Notes under the pieces: generated by a model | Seen by the model: only the letters and a program-made list of their open reading frames with translations | Database searches by the model: none | What the model was told of the DNA's origin: nothing | Part shown: in pieces, positions 16,551 through 24,830 of the stretch | Layout of the letters: every line of letters starts with the position of its first letter | Numbering within the stretch: position 1 is the stretch's first letter | Made by a program: the position numbers and the translations under genes | NCBI GenBank assembly: GCA_964428175.1 | Contig: CAYRXM010000007.1 | Span: forward strand, 1-64,000 | Reading direction: 5' to 3' | Source of the DNA: CAYRXM01 sp964428175 | GTDB taxonomy: Bacteria; Chloroflexota; Anaerolineae; JAFGEY01 | DNA: 64,000 nt

Positions 16551-16562
16551 GTGACCGGTCAC
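16551..16562. promoter_or_regulatory. Perfect 12 bp palindrome in the leader of the binding-protein gene
   Basis: GTGACCGGTCAC lies about 75 bp downstream of the predicted transcription start and about 115 bp before the start codon. It may be an operator; no regulator gene is adjacent. Confidence 0.35.
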
Positions 16563-16635
16563 GATGTGGCCCGATCAATGAGGTCAATGACCCTTTTCTC
16601 CTCGCCTGTTTGGACATAATACCAAAGTGCTCGCA

Positions 16636-16664
16636 ATCTTAGCACACTTTAGTAGGCCTGTCAA
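16636..16664 (-). promoter_or_regulatory. Promoter of the ABC transporter operon
   Basis: TTGACA (16664-16659), a 17 bp spacer and TAAGAT (16641-16636). A leader of roughly 190 nt follows. Confidence 0.7.
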
Positions 16665-16708
16665 ATCGCTTATGACAGAATTGTCTTGCTTGTCCTAGTT
16701 GAAATGGT

Positions 16709-19264
16709 CTATTCAAAGTTCAGCTTGAGCAAATACTCGTCAAAGCGGATTTCCATCCCGGTCGCCGGCAGATCGACGGTGCAGTAGGGGTTCTCGATGT
16801 GTTTGAACCCGTCAATGGCCTGCCCCTGGCCGTTGACGGTCAATGGGCCTTGCCAGCCAAAAGTGAGCGCGTCACCGCGCAGTGAAGTATATGCCACTGC
16901 CGCGTTCTCAAAGGCGAGGCCGGCCTGGAGCACCTTGTTCTGGAATTCGCCGAATGAGCCGTCGAGTGCGCTGCGGCCCATCTGGCACAGCCACACGTTG
17001 GGGCTGCCGTGTGAGCGCAGCTCGTAATAGCCGCTGGGGCCGCTCTTGATCAGTTCGATGCCCCGGCTGGCGGTGAGGCCAAGATAGCCGGCGCCCTTTT
17101 GGGCAAAGGCCCAACCGTCGCGCACGACATAGCTGTCAAACGCGCGGGCCGGGAAATAGGCGTGGGTAAAACCGAGCCAATCATCCTCGGTCGGCGTGTG
17201 GACGGCGATCAGCACGTCCTTCCACTGTGCGACGCGCGGCAGCACCGTGTTGCCGTGCCAGAAATTGGGCCGGTGCGCGCCCTGTTCGCCGGCGCAGGGC
17301 GGGTGGTTGACCCACACCACGGCATTCGGCCCCAGGGTGGCCTGCCAGATGTGCTGCTGGTAGCCTGGTTCGCCGGGGTGATAGTCCTGCGCCGAGCAGA
17401 GCATGTAATCGGGCGTTTTATAGGTTACTTTGTTGACCTCCGGCCCCAGCGACCCTGACGCGCGCCAATCGGCGTCGGGGGCGACAATTCGCTCGCGGCT
17501 CCAGAACTCGTCCGGCAGCCGGGCGGCAATGTCGGCGATGATGAACGGCAGTTCATAGTTTGAACAGGCCAGGGCCACCACGCCGCGCATGTGCTGGTTC
17601 CACACGCCCATGCCCCACATCAGCCGGCCGATGCCGGAGGTGGCTTCCAGCTGTCCGCTCTTGATCATTGGCGCATAGGCGCGCCCGTGCGTTGAGCCGA
17701 ACACGCCTTTGAACGAGTTGACGGCCATGATGAAAAACAATTTGTCCATCAAGACCGCGGCCAGCTCGCGCACAGCCAGGGTTTCGGCCAGGTCGGCCAG
17801 GTGAGAGAGGGCCAGCAGGTCTTCTTCGAAATAGCAGTTCGAGTCCCACTCGCGAAAGCCGCTCTGCCCACGCGAACGCAACCAATCCAGGGCCAGCGCT
17901 TCGCCTTTTTGACGGTGCCAGTTGCCATCCTGACCGGCGTTGCCGAACACCGCTTCGGGATATAGCTGCCCGGCGAGCACCTCGCAGGTGTGAAAGAGGA
18001 TGCTGTGGTTTTCGGTGGTATAGCACATCGCATCGACGCCCGGCTCGTCGTGCCAGTATTTGAAACCGAGCGCGCAGGCGCGGATCGATTCTCTGAGGGC
18101 CGGAGGGAAAGCCGGATCGTCGCCAAAGCGGTACAGCACGCCGAGCAGCCCGGCCAGGTCAAAGTCGCTGCAATCGCCGCGTGCGTTGATTTTTTCGATC
18201 GCACGTTCAACTGTGTTCAGGTCAAGCTCTTGCCATTTGCCGAGCTGCATCCTGGCGATCTCGGCCCAAAGGCTGCCTTCGCGTTTGGCGGCGTTTTCCA
18301 GCGCCTCCTGCCGGCGCTCTTGATAGGTGCCGTAAGGCGCATCCGAAAACGGGGTATCCAACACGTGGAAGGGAAACTGGCGCTGGATGCGCGTGCCAAA
18401 CTCGAAATACTCGCGCGGGTTGGGGCGCAGCGTGACCAGGTACGGCCTTTCCCACAGGCGGCCCTGGTGCCCGGCATCGACCTGCCTGGACGGCGCGGTC
18501 TGCGAGTGGCCTTCGATGTAGGTGCGTCCCCGTTCGTCCTGGATGTAATAGAAAAAGATGTGTCCCTCTTGCACCTGGTCCGACCAACGGATGGGGATGT
18601 GGTTGCCTTTGTAGAGCACATTTTCTTCGACATAGGCGTGTTCGAACAGCGCTTCGAGGAACTGAAAGCGCTTCAAATCGTCGACGCGAGTGGGCACGCG
18701 GACGACAATTTGCGTTGCACTGGCGGGTTCGAGTTGCAGGGCCATCGCGTAAGGGCACTCGCGCGCGGCGACCGCTTCCATGCGTACCAGCACCTCGTTC
18801 ACGCCCTCCTGCAAATCGGCCTCGAAACGGACGCTGTGCGGCTGTTGGTGGTGAAAATGCGCCTGCCGGTGGACGTGCTGTCCGTTGATCCACACGTCGG
18901 CGGGGCCGTTGGTGGTGAGGATCATGCCGGCTTGCCGGGCCTGGGGCGCGACAAGCTGCGTGTAGGCCCAGGCGCGCAGGTAGGTCCAGTTGTGGCAAAA
19001 GGTAGACAGGTCGACGAAATGATCGACCGCACAGCGCCTATAGGCCCATTTCAGCTCGTCCTGGCCTACGGTCAGCGGGTCGCGGTCGACCGGCAGCGCT
19101 TCGATACCCGATTCGGCAGCGTAAAGGTGTTCGGCGATTTGCATCTTGCGCGCCTGGGCTTCAAACTGCTCCGGCGCGTCGACGGCGATGGTCTGCGGTC
19201 CGGCGACCAGCCAGTTGTGAACAAAGCCGTTTTCGAGTGGGTATTCCAGGTAATAAACAGACAT
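16709..19264 (-). CDS. Large protein of unknown function, possibly carbohydrate-active
   Basis: 851 aa without signal peptide. The N-terminal part (about 1-190) is beta-rich and contains ILTTNGPADVWINGQHVH, like a carbohydrate-binding or galactose-binding-type sandwich domain. The middle (about 330-620) looks like an alpha/alpha toroid, with CYTTENHSILFHTCEVLAGQ, CYFEEDLLALSHLADL and STHGRAYAPMIKSG. The C-terminal 200 residues are again beta-rich. This sandwich/toroid/sandwich order recalls polysaccharide lyases and some glycoside hydrolases, but I cannot assign a catalytic family. It lies directly upstream of the ABC importer operon on the same strand, behind a separate promoter, so it may process an imported oligosaccharide. 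Confidence 0.65.
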   Translation of the reverse strand: MSVYYLEYPLENGFVHNWLVAGPQTIAVDAPEQFEAQARKMQIAEHLYAAESGIEALPVDRDPLTVGQDELKWAYRRCAVDHFVDLSTFCHNWTYLRAWAYTQLVAPQARQAGMILTTNGPADVWINGQHVHRQAHFHHQQPHSVRFEADLQEGVNEVLVRMEAVAARECPYAMALQLEPASATQIVVRVPTRVDDLKRFQFLEALFEHAYVEENVLYKGNHIPIRWSDQVQEGHIFFYYIQDERGRTYIEGHSQTAPSRQVDAGHQGRLWERPYLVTLRPNPREYFEFGTRIQRQFPFHVLDTPFSDAPYGTYQERRQEALENAAKREGSLWAEIARMQLGKWQELDLNTVERAIEKINARGDCSDFDLAGLLGVLYRFGDDPAFPPALRESIRACALGFKYWHDEPGVDAMCYTTENHSILFHTCEVLAGQLYPEAVFGNAGQDGNWHRQKGEALALDWLRSRGQSGFREWDSNCYFEEDLLALSHLADLAETLAVRELAAVLMDKLFFIMAVNSFKGVFGSTHGRAYAPMIKSGQLEATSGIGRLMWGMGVWNQHMRGVVALACSNYELPFIIADIAARLPDEFWSRERIVAPDADWRASGSLGPEVNKVTYKTPDYMLCSAQDYHPGEPGYQQHIWQATLGPNAVVWVNHPPCAGEQGAHRPNFWHGNTVLPRVAQWKDVLIAVHTPTEDDWLGFTHAYFPARAFDSYVVRDGWAFAQKGAGYLGLTASRGIELIKSGPSGYYELRSHGSPNVWLCQMGRSALDGSFGEFQNKVLQAGLAFENAAVAYTSLRGDALTFGWQGPLTVNGQGQAIDGFKHIENPYCTVDLPATGMEIRFDEYLLKLNFE

Positions 19265-19312
19265 AAACGAGAGCCTCCTCGATGTGCAGAAATAGCATCT
19301 TGATATTGGGTA

Positions 19313-19343
19313 GAAACCAGGTTTTTGTCAAAAACCTGGTTTC
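19313..19343. repeat. Dispersed 31 bp palindrome, copy 2
   Basis: Arms GAAACCAGGTTTTT and AAAAACCTGGTTTC around GTC. It matches the copy at 3631-3661 with two changes in the centre, and lies 3 bp from the stop of the AAA ATPase gene. Confidence 0.8.
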
Positions 19344-19345
19344 TA

Positions 19346-20482
19346 TTATAAAGCATCGATGATTTGTTTAATTTCCCGATCTTCGCCCTGGCTCTGCTCG
19401 AAATAGCCGTCCATAAACTCGCTGCGTCGCTGGCGCAGGGCCATCAGCGCCACGGCGCGCACGTCATCGTCGGTGACCATCGTGCGCCCGTCGGCGGCGG
19501 CATAGGCGCGCGCGGCCTCCAGGGCTACAAACTCGGTGCGGTTGGAGGCGATTTTGAGCCGCAGGATTGCTTCCATGATGAAATTTTCGGCCAGCGGGGT
19601 GATCTTGACGTGGGGCAAAACCGACTTGGCCTCCTGAATCTCGTCGCCCATTGCCACCAGGTCTTCGGCATAGGTTTCGATCATCGTGTAGGGCGTCTGG
19701 GCAAACTGGATCATGCGCCGGTACACCTCGATCCGGTCTTTGGCCTCATCCAGCCGGTTGACGACCACGCGCAGGCCCAGTCGATCCAGGATTTGCGGGC
19801 GCAGGGCGCCTTCTTCGGGGTTCATCGAGCCGATCAGCACAATCCGCGCCCGGTAGGTGGCCGTGAGCGGGCCACGGCGTACCGTATAGCGCCCTTGCGC
19901 GGCGGCGTCGAGGATGGCGTCGGTCACGGCGTCGTCGAGCAGGTTGATCTCGTCCACGTACAGGATGTTCTGGTCGGCAAAGGCCAGGATGCCCTTGTCC
20001 AGGCGCACGCGCTGTTTTTCGAGCGCCGTCCGCTCGTCGATCCCGCCGATCACGTCGTCCAGGCGCGCGTTGAGCGGCAGCTCGATCAGCTTCATCTTGT
20101 CCGGCGCAGTGATCGATTCGCCCTGGGCCAGTTTGGCCGCACATTCCTCGCACACGGCATCCATCCCGCCGCTGAGCGCGTCGCCCGGTTCGCAGCCATA
20201 GCGGCAGGTGCTGCGCTCGATGGGCGGCAGCACATCGATCAGCCCGCGCACGGCGGTTGTTTTTGCCGTGCCGCGCGGGCCGATCAGCAGCACGCCGCCG
20301 ACGCGCGGGTTGACCACCGCCAGCACCAGGGCCAGCTTCATCTCCTGCTGGCCGACGATGGCCGTAAAGGGAAACTGGACGTATTCGGTGAGCAGGCCTT
20401 CGCTTTCGCGTTCCCGGCGGGCGATGATGTTGCGCGCAAAGCCCGGTTCCAGCAGTTGGAGCAGCATCGATTTTTGAGCCAT
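19346..20482 (-). CDS. ChlI-like AAA ATPase (magnesium-chelatase subunit I family)
   Basis: 378 aa. Walker A is GPRGTAKTT and Walker B is ILYVDEINLLDD. Sensor residues lie in IGSMNPEEGALRPQILDRLGL, followed by the helical lid of the family. A four-cysteine segment (CRYGC, then CEEC) lies between Walker A and the family insert and probably binds zinc. No chlorophyll genes or BchD/BchH partners occur here. In non-phototrophs such ATPases usually act with a VWA-domain protein or cobaltochelatase, neither of which is seen. The ATG overlaps the glycosyltransferase stop region (8 bp away) after GAGGCAAG, suggesting coupling to the glycan cluster. Confidence 0.85.
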   Translation of the reverse strand: MAQKSMLLQLLEPGFARNIIARRERESEGLLTEYVQFPFTAIVGQQEMKLALVLAVVNPRVGGVLLIGPRGTAKTTAVRGLIDVLPPIERSTCRYGCEPGDALSGGMDAVCEECAAKLAQGESITAPDKMKLIELPLNARLDDVIGGIDERTALEKQRVRLDKGILAFADQNILYVDEINLLDDAVTDAILDAAAQGRYTVRRGPLTATYRARIVLIGSMNPEEGALRPQILDRLGLRVVVNRLDEAKDRIEVYRRMIQFAQTPYTMIETYAEDLVAMGDEIQEAKSVLPHVKITPLAENFIMEAILRLKIASNRTEFVALEAARAYAAADGRTMVTDDDVRAVALMALRQRRSEFMDGYFEQSQGEDREIKQIIDAL

Positions 20483-20489
20483 TCTTGCC

Positions 20490-21653
20490 TCATTTCAGCG
20501 CTTCGTAGGCCGCCAGCAGCCCGCGTGCGGCCTTGTGCCAGGTAAACTGAGCCGCGCGCTGTTGTCCGCGCTCGCTCAGAGTTTGCCACAGCCCGGCGTC
20601 GCTCAACAGGCGGTCCAGCGCATCGACCCAGGCATCGACATCTTGGGCGTTGAGCAGCAGCCCCGCGTCGCCGACCACCTCGGGCAGCGACGAGTTGTTC
20701 GACACGGCTACCGGCGCGCCGCAGGCCATCGCCTCCAGCGGCGGCAGCCCGAAACCTTCGTATAGGGAGGCGAGGGCAAAGACCTCGGCCAGGTTATAAA
20801 GCGCGGGCAGGTCGGCATCGTCGACAAAGCCGGGAAACAGCACCCGGCCGGATGCTTGCAGCGCTTCGGCCTGCTCGAAAAGGCCTTCGTACAGCCAGCC
20901 TTTGCCGCCGACGATGACCAGCGATATGTCTGCCACGCGCAGGTGGGGCAGCGCCTGGATCAGCGTGCCATAATTTTTGCGCGGCTGGATCGTGCCCAGG
21001 CTGAGGATGAACCGTTTGGGCAGGCCGTACTTGTGCCGGATCGACTCCAGGTATCCCATATCGCGGATCGGCCTGAAGCGGCTTTCGACGCCGCTGAGCA
21101 CCGTCTGCACCCGCGCTTCCGGCAGGCCAAACAACTCGATCACGTCGCAGCGCGTGCTTTCCGAGTCGGCCAGGACGCGGTCGGCGCGGCGGATGGCGGC
21201 GGGCACATTGGCGTTCAGATAATCGAGCAGGGTCGGCGCAAAGCAGTGGGGCAGGCGCATAAAAGACAGGTCGTGTACAGTAACCAGCGTGCGCGTTTCC
21301 CGGCGCGTCGGCGGCAGGGTGAAATCGGGCGAGTGAAACAGGCCGACCGGGCCGACCAGCCACTCGACCGGCAGCGGCAGTTTGAGCCGGTGCCAGATGC
21401 GGTGCCACCAGCGTTCGTCGATGCGCGTGCAGACCTCGCGCCAGTTGGCCTGGTCGATGCCGGAAGCGCGGTTGCGCTGCCCGGCGCGGCCGGCGGCGTG
21501 CGGCATGTCGCGCCCCTGGACGAGCAAGGTGTAGCAGTGATCGGTTGGCTCAGCCGCGTCGATCTCGGCCAGCGCGCGCACGATGTTGCGCGTCAGCCGG
21601 CCGATGCCTGCCCCCTGATTTGCCGCCGAGGTGTAATCGATGCCGATGTTCAT
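20490..21653 (-). CDS. Glycosyltransferase family 4 (GT-B fold)
   Basis: 387 aa. The N-terminal domain starts MNIGIDYTSAANQGAGIGR. The C-terminal donor-binding domain contains LGTIQPRKNYGTLIQAL and the EX7E-type segment YEGFGLPPLEAMACGAPV. These transfer a sugar from a nucleotide donor to a growing surface glycan at the cytoplasmic membrane. It starts 3 bp behind the GtrA gene and is followed by the ChlI-like ATPase. The sugar cannot be told from sequence. Confidence 0.9.
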   Translation of the reverse strand: MNIGIDYTSAANQGAGIGRLTRNIVRALAEIDAAEPTDHCYTLLVQGRDMPHAAGRAGQRNRASGIDQANWREVCTRIDERWWHRIWHRLKLPLPVEWLVGPVGLFHSPDFTLPPTRRETRTLVTVHDLSFMRLPHCFAPTLLDYLNANVPAAIRRADRVLADSESTRCDVIELFGLPEARVQTVLSGVESRFRPIRDMGYLESIRHKYGLPKRFILSLGTIQPRKNYGTLIQALPHLRVADISLVIVGGKGWLYEGLFEQAEALQASGRVLFPGFVDDADLPALYNLAEVFALASLYEGFGLPPLEAMACGAPVAVSNNSSLPEVVGDAGLLLNAQDVDAWVDALDRLLSDAGLWQTLSERGQQRAAQFTWHKAARGLLAAYEALK

Positions 21654-21656
21654 TGC

Positions 21657-22178
21657 TCAGACACTGACCTCGTTGGTTTGCTGCACACGGTCCACATCGC
21701 CAAATGTCCAGATGCGGTTGGCGAAAAAGTTCCAAAAGAGCACAACGGCGGTGGCGAGCGCCTTGGCCAGATTCGACGACAGCACGCTGTGCTCCATGGC
21801 AACCAACCCGGCCAGCGGCGCGATCAATGCGGCTAAAAGGCCCCGCTCGCCGAAAACCCAGCGGTCGCTGACCGTAAGCAGCGTCGTGTTCAGGATCACG
21901 GCGACGATGCTGACCAGGACAAACTGGACGAATTTTTTGCCGCCCTGCCGGTTTTTGGTTTCGGGATAGACCCAGTAGCGGCTCCAGGTGTAATTGTTGA
22001 CCACGGCCGCGCTGGTTGACAGGACGTTGGAGAGTATCTGCGGCCAGCCGAGCACATTGTAGAACAGGTTGAGCAGCCCAAAGTCGATCACGGTGCCAAT
22101 CGTGCCAACCACGCAGAATTTCACAAAGCGCACCAGTTCCTGGCGTTTTTCGACGACAAATCGTTTGATGGTGTTCAA
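21657..22178 (-). CDS. GtrA-family membrane protein
   Basis: 173 aa with four predicted membrane helices. The GtrA motif is in FVKFCVVGTIGTVIDFGLLN and the C-terminal FWNFFANRIWTF is characteristic. GtrA proteins are thought to flip or assist transfer of lipid-linked sugars across the membrane. The position between O-antigen ligase and glycosyltransferase fits this. Confidence 0.9.
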   Translation of the reverse strand: MNTIKRFVVEKRQELVRFVKFCVVGTIGTVIDFGLLNLFYNVLGWPQILSNVLSTSAAVVNNYTWSRYWVYPETKNRQGGKKFVQFVLVSIVAVILNTTLLTVSDRWVFGERGLLAALIAPLAGLVAMEHSVLSSNLAKALATAVVLFWNFFANRIWTFGDVDRVQQTNEVSV

Positions 22179-22200
22179 TGGTTTTCTCCACGGATGTATT

Positions 22201-22290
22201 TTATTTGTAACTGTTCAGCCGATCAAACTTGCGCGGTCTCGATACAGCCTCACAAATGCGGTGAGGCCTATTTCGACCGGCGCGGGCTGA
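22201..22290. repeat. Dispersed repeat forming the 3' end of the ligase gene
   Basis: Contains GGTCTCGATAC, an inner inverted pair GCCTCAC/GTGAGGC and a terminal TTCGACC followed by GGCTGAGCAGTTGC. The GGTCTCGATAC and TCGACCAG/GAGCAG motifs recur at 8079-8185. Confidence 0.6.
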
Positions 22291-23739
22291 GCAGTTGCTT
22301 GCAAAATTCTTGCTCTGGGTTGGGCGTGCAAAAACCAGCCCCAACACAATGGCGACGTGAATGTACAGGTTGTGTACCCACAGGTTGTCGAGCAGGTTGT
22401 GCGCGCTGACGTGAACCAGCATGCCCAGCGCGCCGACGGCCAACGCTGTGTGATATGTGGTATTTTGCGGCTGCCAGATCGCCCGGACAACCTGCCAGAT
22501 GACCGTGGCCCACAGCGCCAGGTAGGCGGTCAGGCCGATCAGCCCCGTCTCAGCGGCGATGTTCAGGTAATAGTTGTGCGCGTGGCCGAGGGCCAGCGGC
22601 CACTTGGGCAGCGCATAGGCCGGGTAGGCGGCCTCATAGTTGCCAAAACCGACGCCGATCCAGAGGTGATCGCGCCACATGTCGAGCGCCGATTCCCAGT
22701 GCGCCAGCCGTTCGAGCACGGCATAGTTTTCGTCATTGATCTCGGCGGCACGCACGTCCTGAACGGTGGCGAAAGGGAGAAAACTGGTCATGCGCTGCAC
22801 GACCGCTTGGGGCAGCAGTTCGAAACTGCCCAGCAGCCCGGCAAAGGCGATCAGCAGCACGAGCAGCATAAAGATCGTCGCCCCGCGGCGGCTGCGCACC
22901 AGGTTCATCGCTCCAAAGGCGGCGGCAAAAGCCAGCCACGCCCCGCGCGACCAGCTCATACCGATCCCGGCGGCGGCGAGGCCAAAACTGCCCAGAGCCA
23001 GCCAGTTCAGCCAACGCGGCAAGGATCGTTCTTCCTGGGCCGAGCCGGACTGCCCCGGTTTTCGTTCCAGCAGCGAAATGCTCAGCGCGAACCCCAGCGG
23101 CGCGACCAGCCCGAGATAGCCAGCAAAGGGGTTGGGTTGTTCGAAGGTGCCGTAGGCGCGCATAAAACGACCCATCAGGATAAAGCCTTCCGGTCCGGAT
23201 TGGGTGAGAAACTGGTACGCGCCGAGCGCGGCTTGAGCCGCGCCGGCCAGCAGCAGCGCAGCGATCACCCAATTGCGCCATTTTTCGGTGGCCGTGTTGG
23301 CGACAAAAAGCAAAATGCCCAAAAACTCGACCCACTTGAACAACTCTTTGAGCGCAAAGGGCAGCGCGATGGCATTGCGCAGCGAAAAGAGTGTCGCGCC
23401 GATAAAGACGAGCACGGCCAGGCTGATGCGCGGCCAGTGCCAGTCGCTCTCGCGGAAGGCAATCGAGCGGGCCAACCAGGCGACCAGGATCAGCCCGATC
23501 AGGGCCTCGGTCACACCAACGGTGATCCCGCCCAGGTTGATTTCATAGATCGAGCCAAAGGGGATGGCAAAAGCCAGTGGCAGCAGGGCCAGTTCGGGGC
23601 GGATCAGCATCAGCAGCGCGGCGATGGCCCCCGGCACGCCGACCACGACCCACTTGAGCGGCAGCAGGGCCAACAGGACGCCGACCAGCAAGACGGCCCC
23701 GATCACGGCGCTGCGGCGGGCGGCATAGGCGTGAGTCAC
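22201..23739 (-). CDS. O-antigen ligase / polymerase-type membrane protein
   Basis: 512 aa with about 12 membrane segments and the Wzy_C/WaaL domain. The large periplasmic loop includes WIGVGFGNYEAAYP and GHAHNYYLNIAAETGLIGL, the conserved H-x-H-N-xx-L motif of ligases. It joins or polymerises glycan on lipid carriers. The start is GTG, overlapping the upstream epimerase stop (GTGA). The last about 35 codons, including the stop, are encoded by a dispersed repeat (22201-22290), so the natural C-terminus was probably shorter. Confidence 0.88.
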   Translation of the reverse strand: MTHAYAARRSAVIGAVLLVGVLLALLPLKWVVVGVPGAIAALLMLIRPELALLPLAFAIPFGSIYEINLGGITVGVTEALIGLILVAWLARSIAFRESDWHWPRISLAVLVFIGATLFSLRNAIALPFALKELFKWVEFLGILLFVANTATEKWRNWVIAALLLAGAAQAALGAYQFLTQSGPEGFILMGRFMRAYGTFEQPNPFAGYLGLVAPLGFALSISLLERKPGQSGSAQEERSLPRWLNWLALGSFGLAAAGIGMSWSRGAWLAFAAAFGAMNLVRSRRGATIFMLLVLLIAFAGLLGSFELLPQAVVQRMTSFLPFATVQDVRAAEINDENYAVLERLAHWESALDMWRDHLWIGVGFGNYEAAYPAYALPKWPLALGHAHNYYLNIAAETGLIGLTAYLALWATVIWQVVRAIWQPQNTTYHTALAVGALGMLVHVSAHNLLDNLWVHNLYIHVAIVLGLVFARPTQSKNFASNCSARAGRNRPHRICEAVSRPRKFDRLNSYK

Positions 23740-24692
23740 GGCGTCAAGACCTTTTGCCGGAAATAGGTGATTGTTCTGGTCAGGCCTTCGCGCACGTCGA
23801 CCTGCGGCTCCCAGTTCAGGAGCGCGCGCGCCTTGGCGATGTCCGGCCGGCGCACCTTGGGGTCATCTTCGACGCGCTCACTGAGCGAACTGCGGTCGAT
23901 CTTGACGATCCCGCCGGGGTTGCCGGTCAGGTCGTTGACCAGGAGGGCAAAGTCGAGGATGGTGAACTCGTGCGGGTTGCCCAGGTTGACCGGCTCGACC
24001 TCGTCGGACATGAGCAGGGCCAGGATGCCCGCAACCAGATCGTCGACGTAACAAAATGAGCGCGTCTGCGAGCCGTCGCCATAGACGGTGAGCGGCTGGC
24101 CGAGCAGCGCCTGTTTGACAAAATTGGGCACCACGCGCCCATCATCGAGGCGCATGCGCGGCCCATAGGTGTTGAAAATACGCACGATGCGTGTTTCTAC
24201 GTGGTGATAGCGATGGTAGGCCATTGTCATGGCCTCGGCAAAGCGCTTGCTTTCATCGTACACGCCGCGCGGGCCGATGGGGTTGACGTGTCCCCAATAA
24301 CTTTCGGGCTGGGGGTGTACCTGCGGGTCGCCGTATACTTCTGAAGTGGAAGCGAGCAGGTAGCGCGCGCCCTTTTCTTTGGCCAGGCCGAGCGTCTTGT
24401 GCGTGCCCAGCGCGCCGACCTTGAGCGTCTGGATGGGCTTTTCCAGGTAATCGACCGGGCTGGGCAGCGAAGCCAGGTGCAGCACAGCATCGAGCGGGCC
24501 GGGCACATAGATGTAATCGGTTACGTCGTGCTTGATGAACGAAAAACGGTCGTTGCCGGCCAAGTGGGCAATGTTATCGATACTGCCCGTGCTCAGGTTG
24601 TCCATAGCGATGACCCGGTGCCCGTCGGCCAAAAGGCGGTCACACAGGTGCGAGCCGATAAAACCCGCGCCGCCAGTGATCAAAATGCGCAT
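23736..24692 (-). CDS. UDP-glucuronate decarboxylase-type NAD-dependent epimerase (UXS)
   Basis: 318 aa short-chain dehydrogenase. The NAD site is GGAGFIGSH. The UXS-specific stretches LASLPSPVDYLEKPIQTLK, STSEVYGDPQVHPQPESYWG and GDGSQTRSFCYVDDLV are present, with YDESK as the catalytic Tyr/Lys. The family converts UDP-glucuronate to UDP-xylose, supplying pentose for surface glycans. It is first gene of the glycan operon, and a GAGGAG precedes the ATG. Epimerase activity on another UDP-sugar cannot be excluded. Confidence 0.87.
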   Translation of the reverse strand: MRILITGGAGFIGSHLCDRLLADGHRVIAMDNLSTGSIDNIAHLAGNDRFSFIKHDVTDYIYVPGPLDAVLHLASLPSPVDYLEKPIQTLKVGALGTHKTLGLAKEKGARYLLASTSEVYGDPQVHPQPESYWGHVNPIGPRGVYDESKRFAEAMTMAYHRYHHVETRIVRIFNTYGPRMRLDDGRVVPNFVKQALLGQPLTVYGDGSQTRSFCYVDDLVAGILALLMSDEVEPVNLGNPHEFTILDFALLVNDLTGNPGGIVKIDRSSLSERVEDDPKVRRPDIAKARALLNWEPQVDVREGLTRTITYFRQKVLTP

Positions 24693-24720
24693 CTGCCAAC
24701 TCCTCTTGTGATGTGAATCT

Positions 24721-24748
24721 AGTATACCGCAAATGAAGCGCGGTGCAA
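24721..24748 (-). promoter_or_regulatory. Promoter of the glycan operon
   Basis: TTGCAC (24748-24743), a 16 bp spacer and TATACT (24726-24721), divergent from the mutase promoter. Confidence 0.55.
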
Positions 24749-24756
24749 AATCGATA

Positions 24757-24785
24757 TTGACAGTGCATCCCGACCGGGCTATAAT
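24757..24785 (+). promoter_or_regulatory. Consensus promoter of the mutase-like gene
   Basis: TTGACA (24757-24762), a 17 bp spacer and TATAAT (24780-24785). Confidence 0.88.
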
Positions 24786-24830
24786 AAAACAATATTGTCA
24801 GGGGGAAGCTAGTTTGTCAAAGGATTGACC

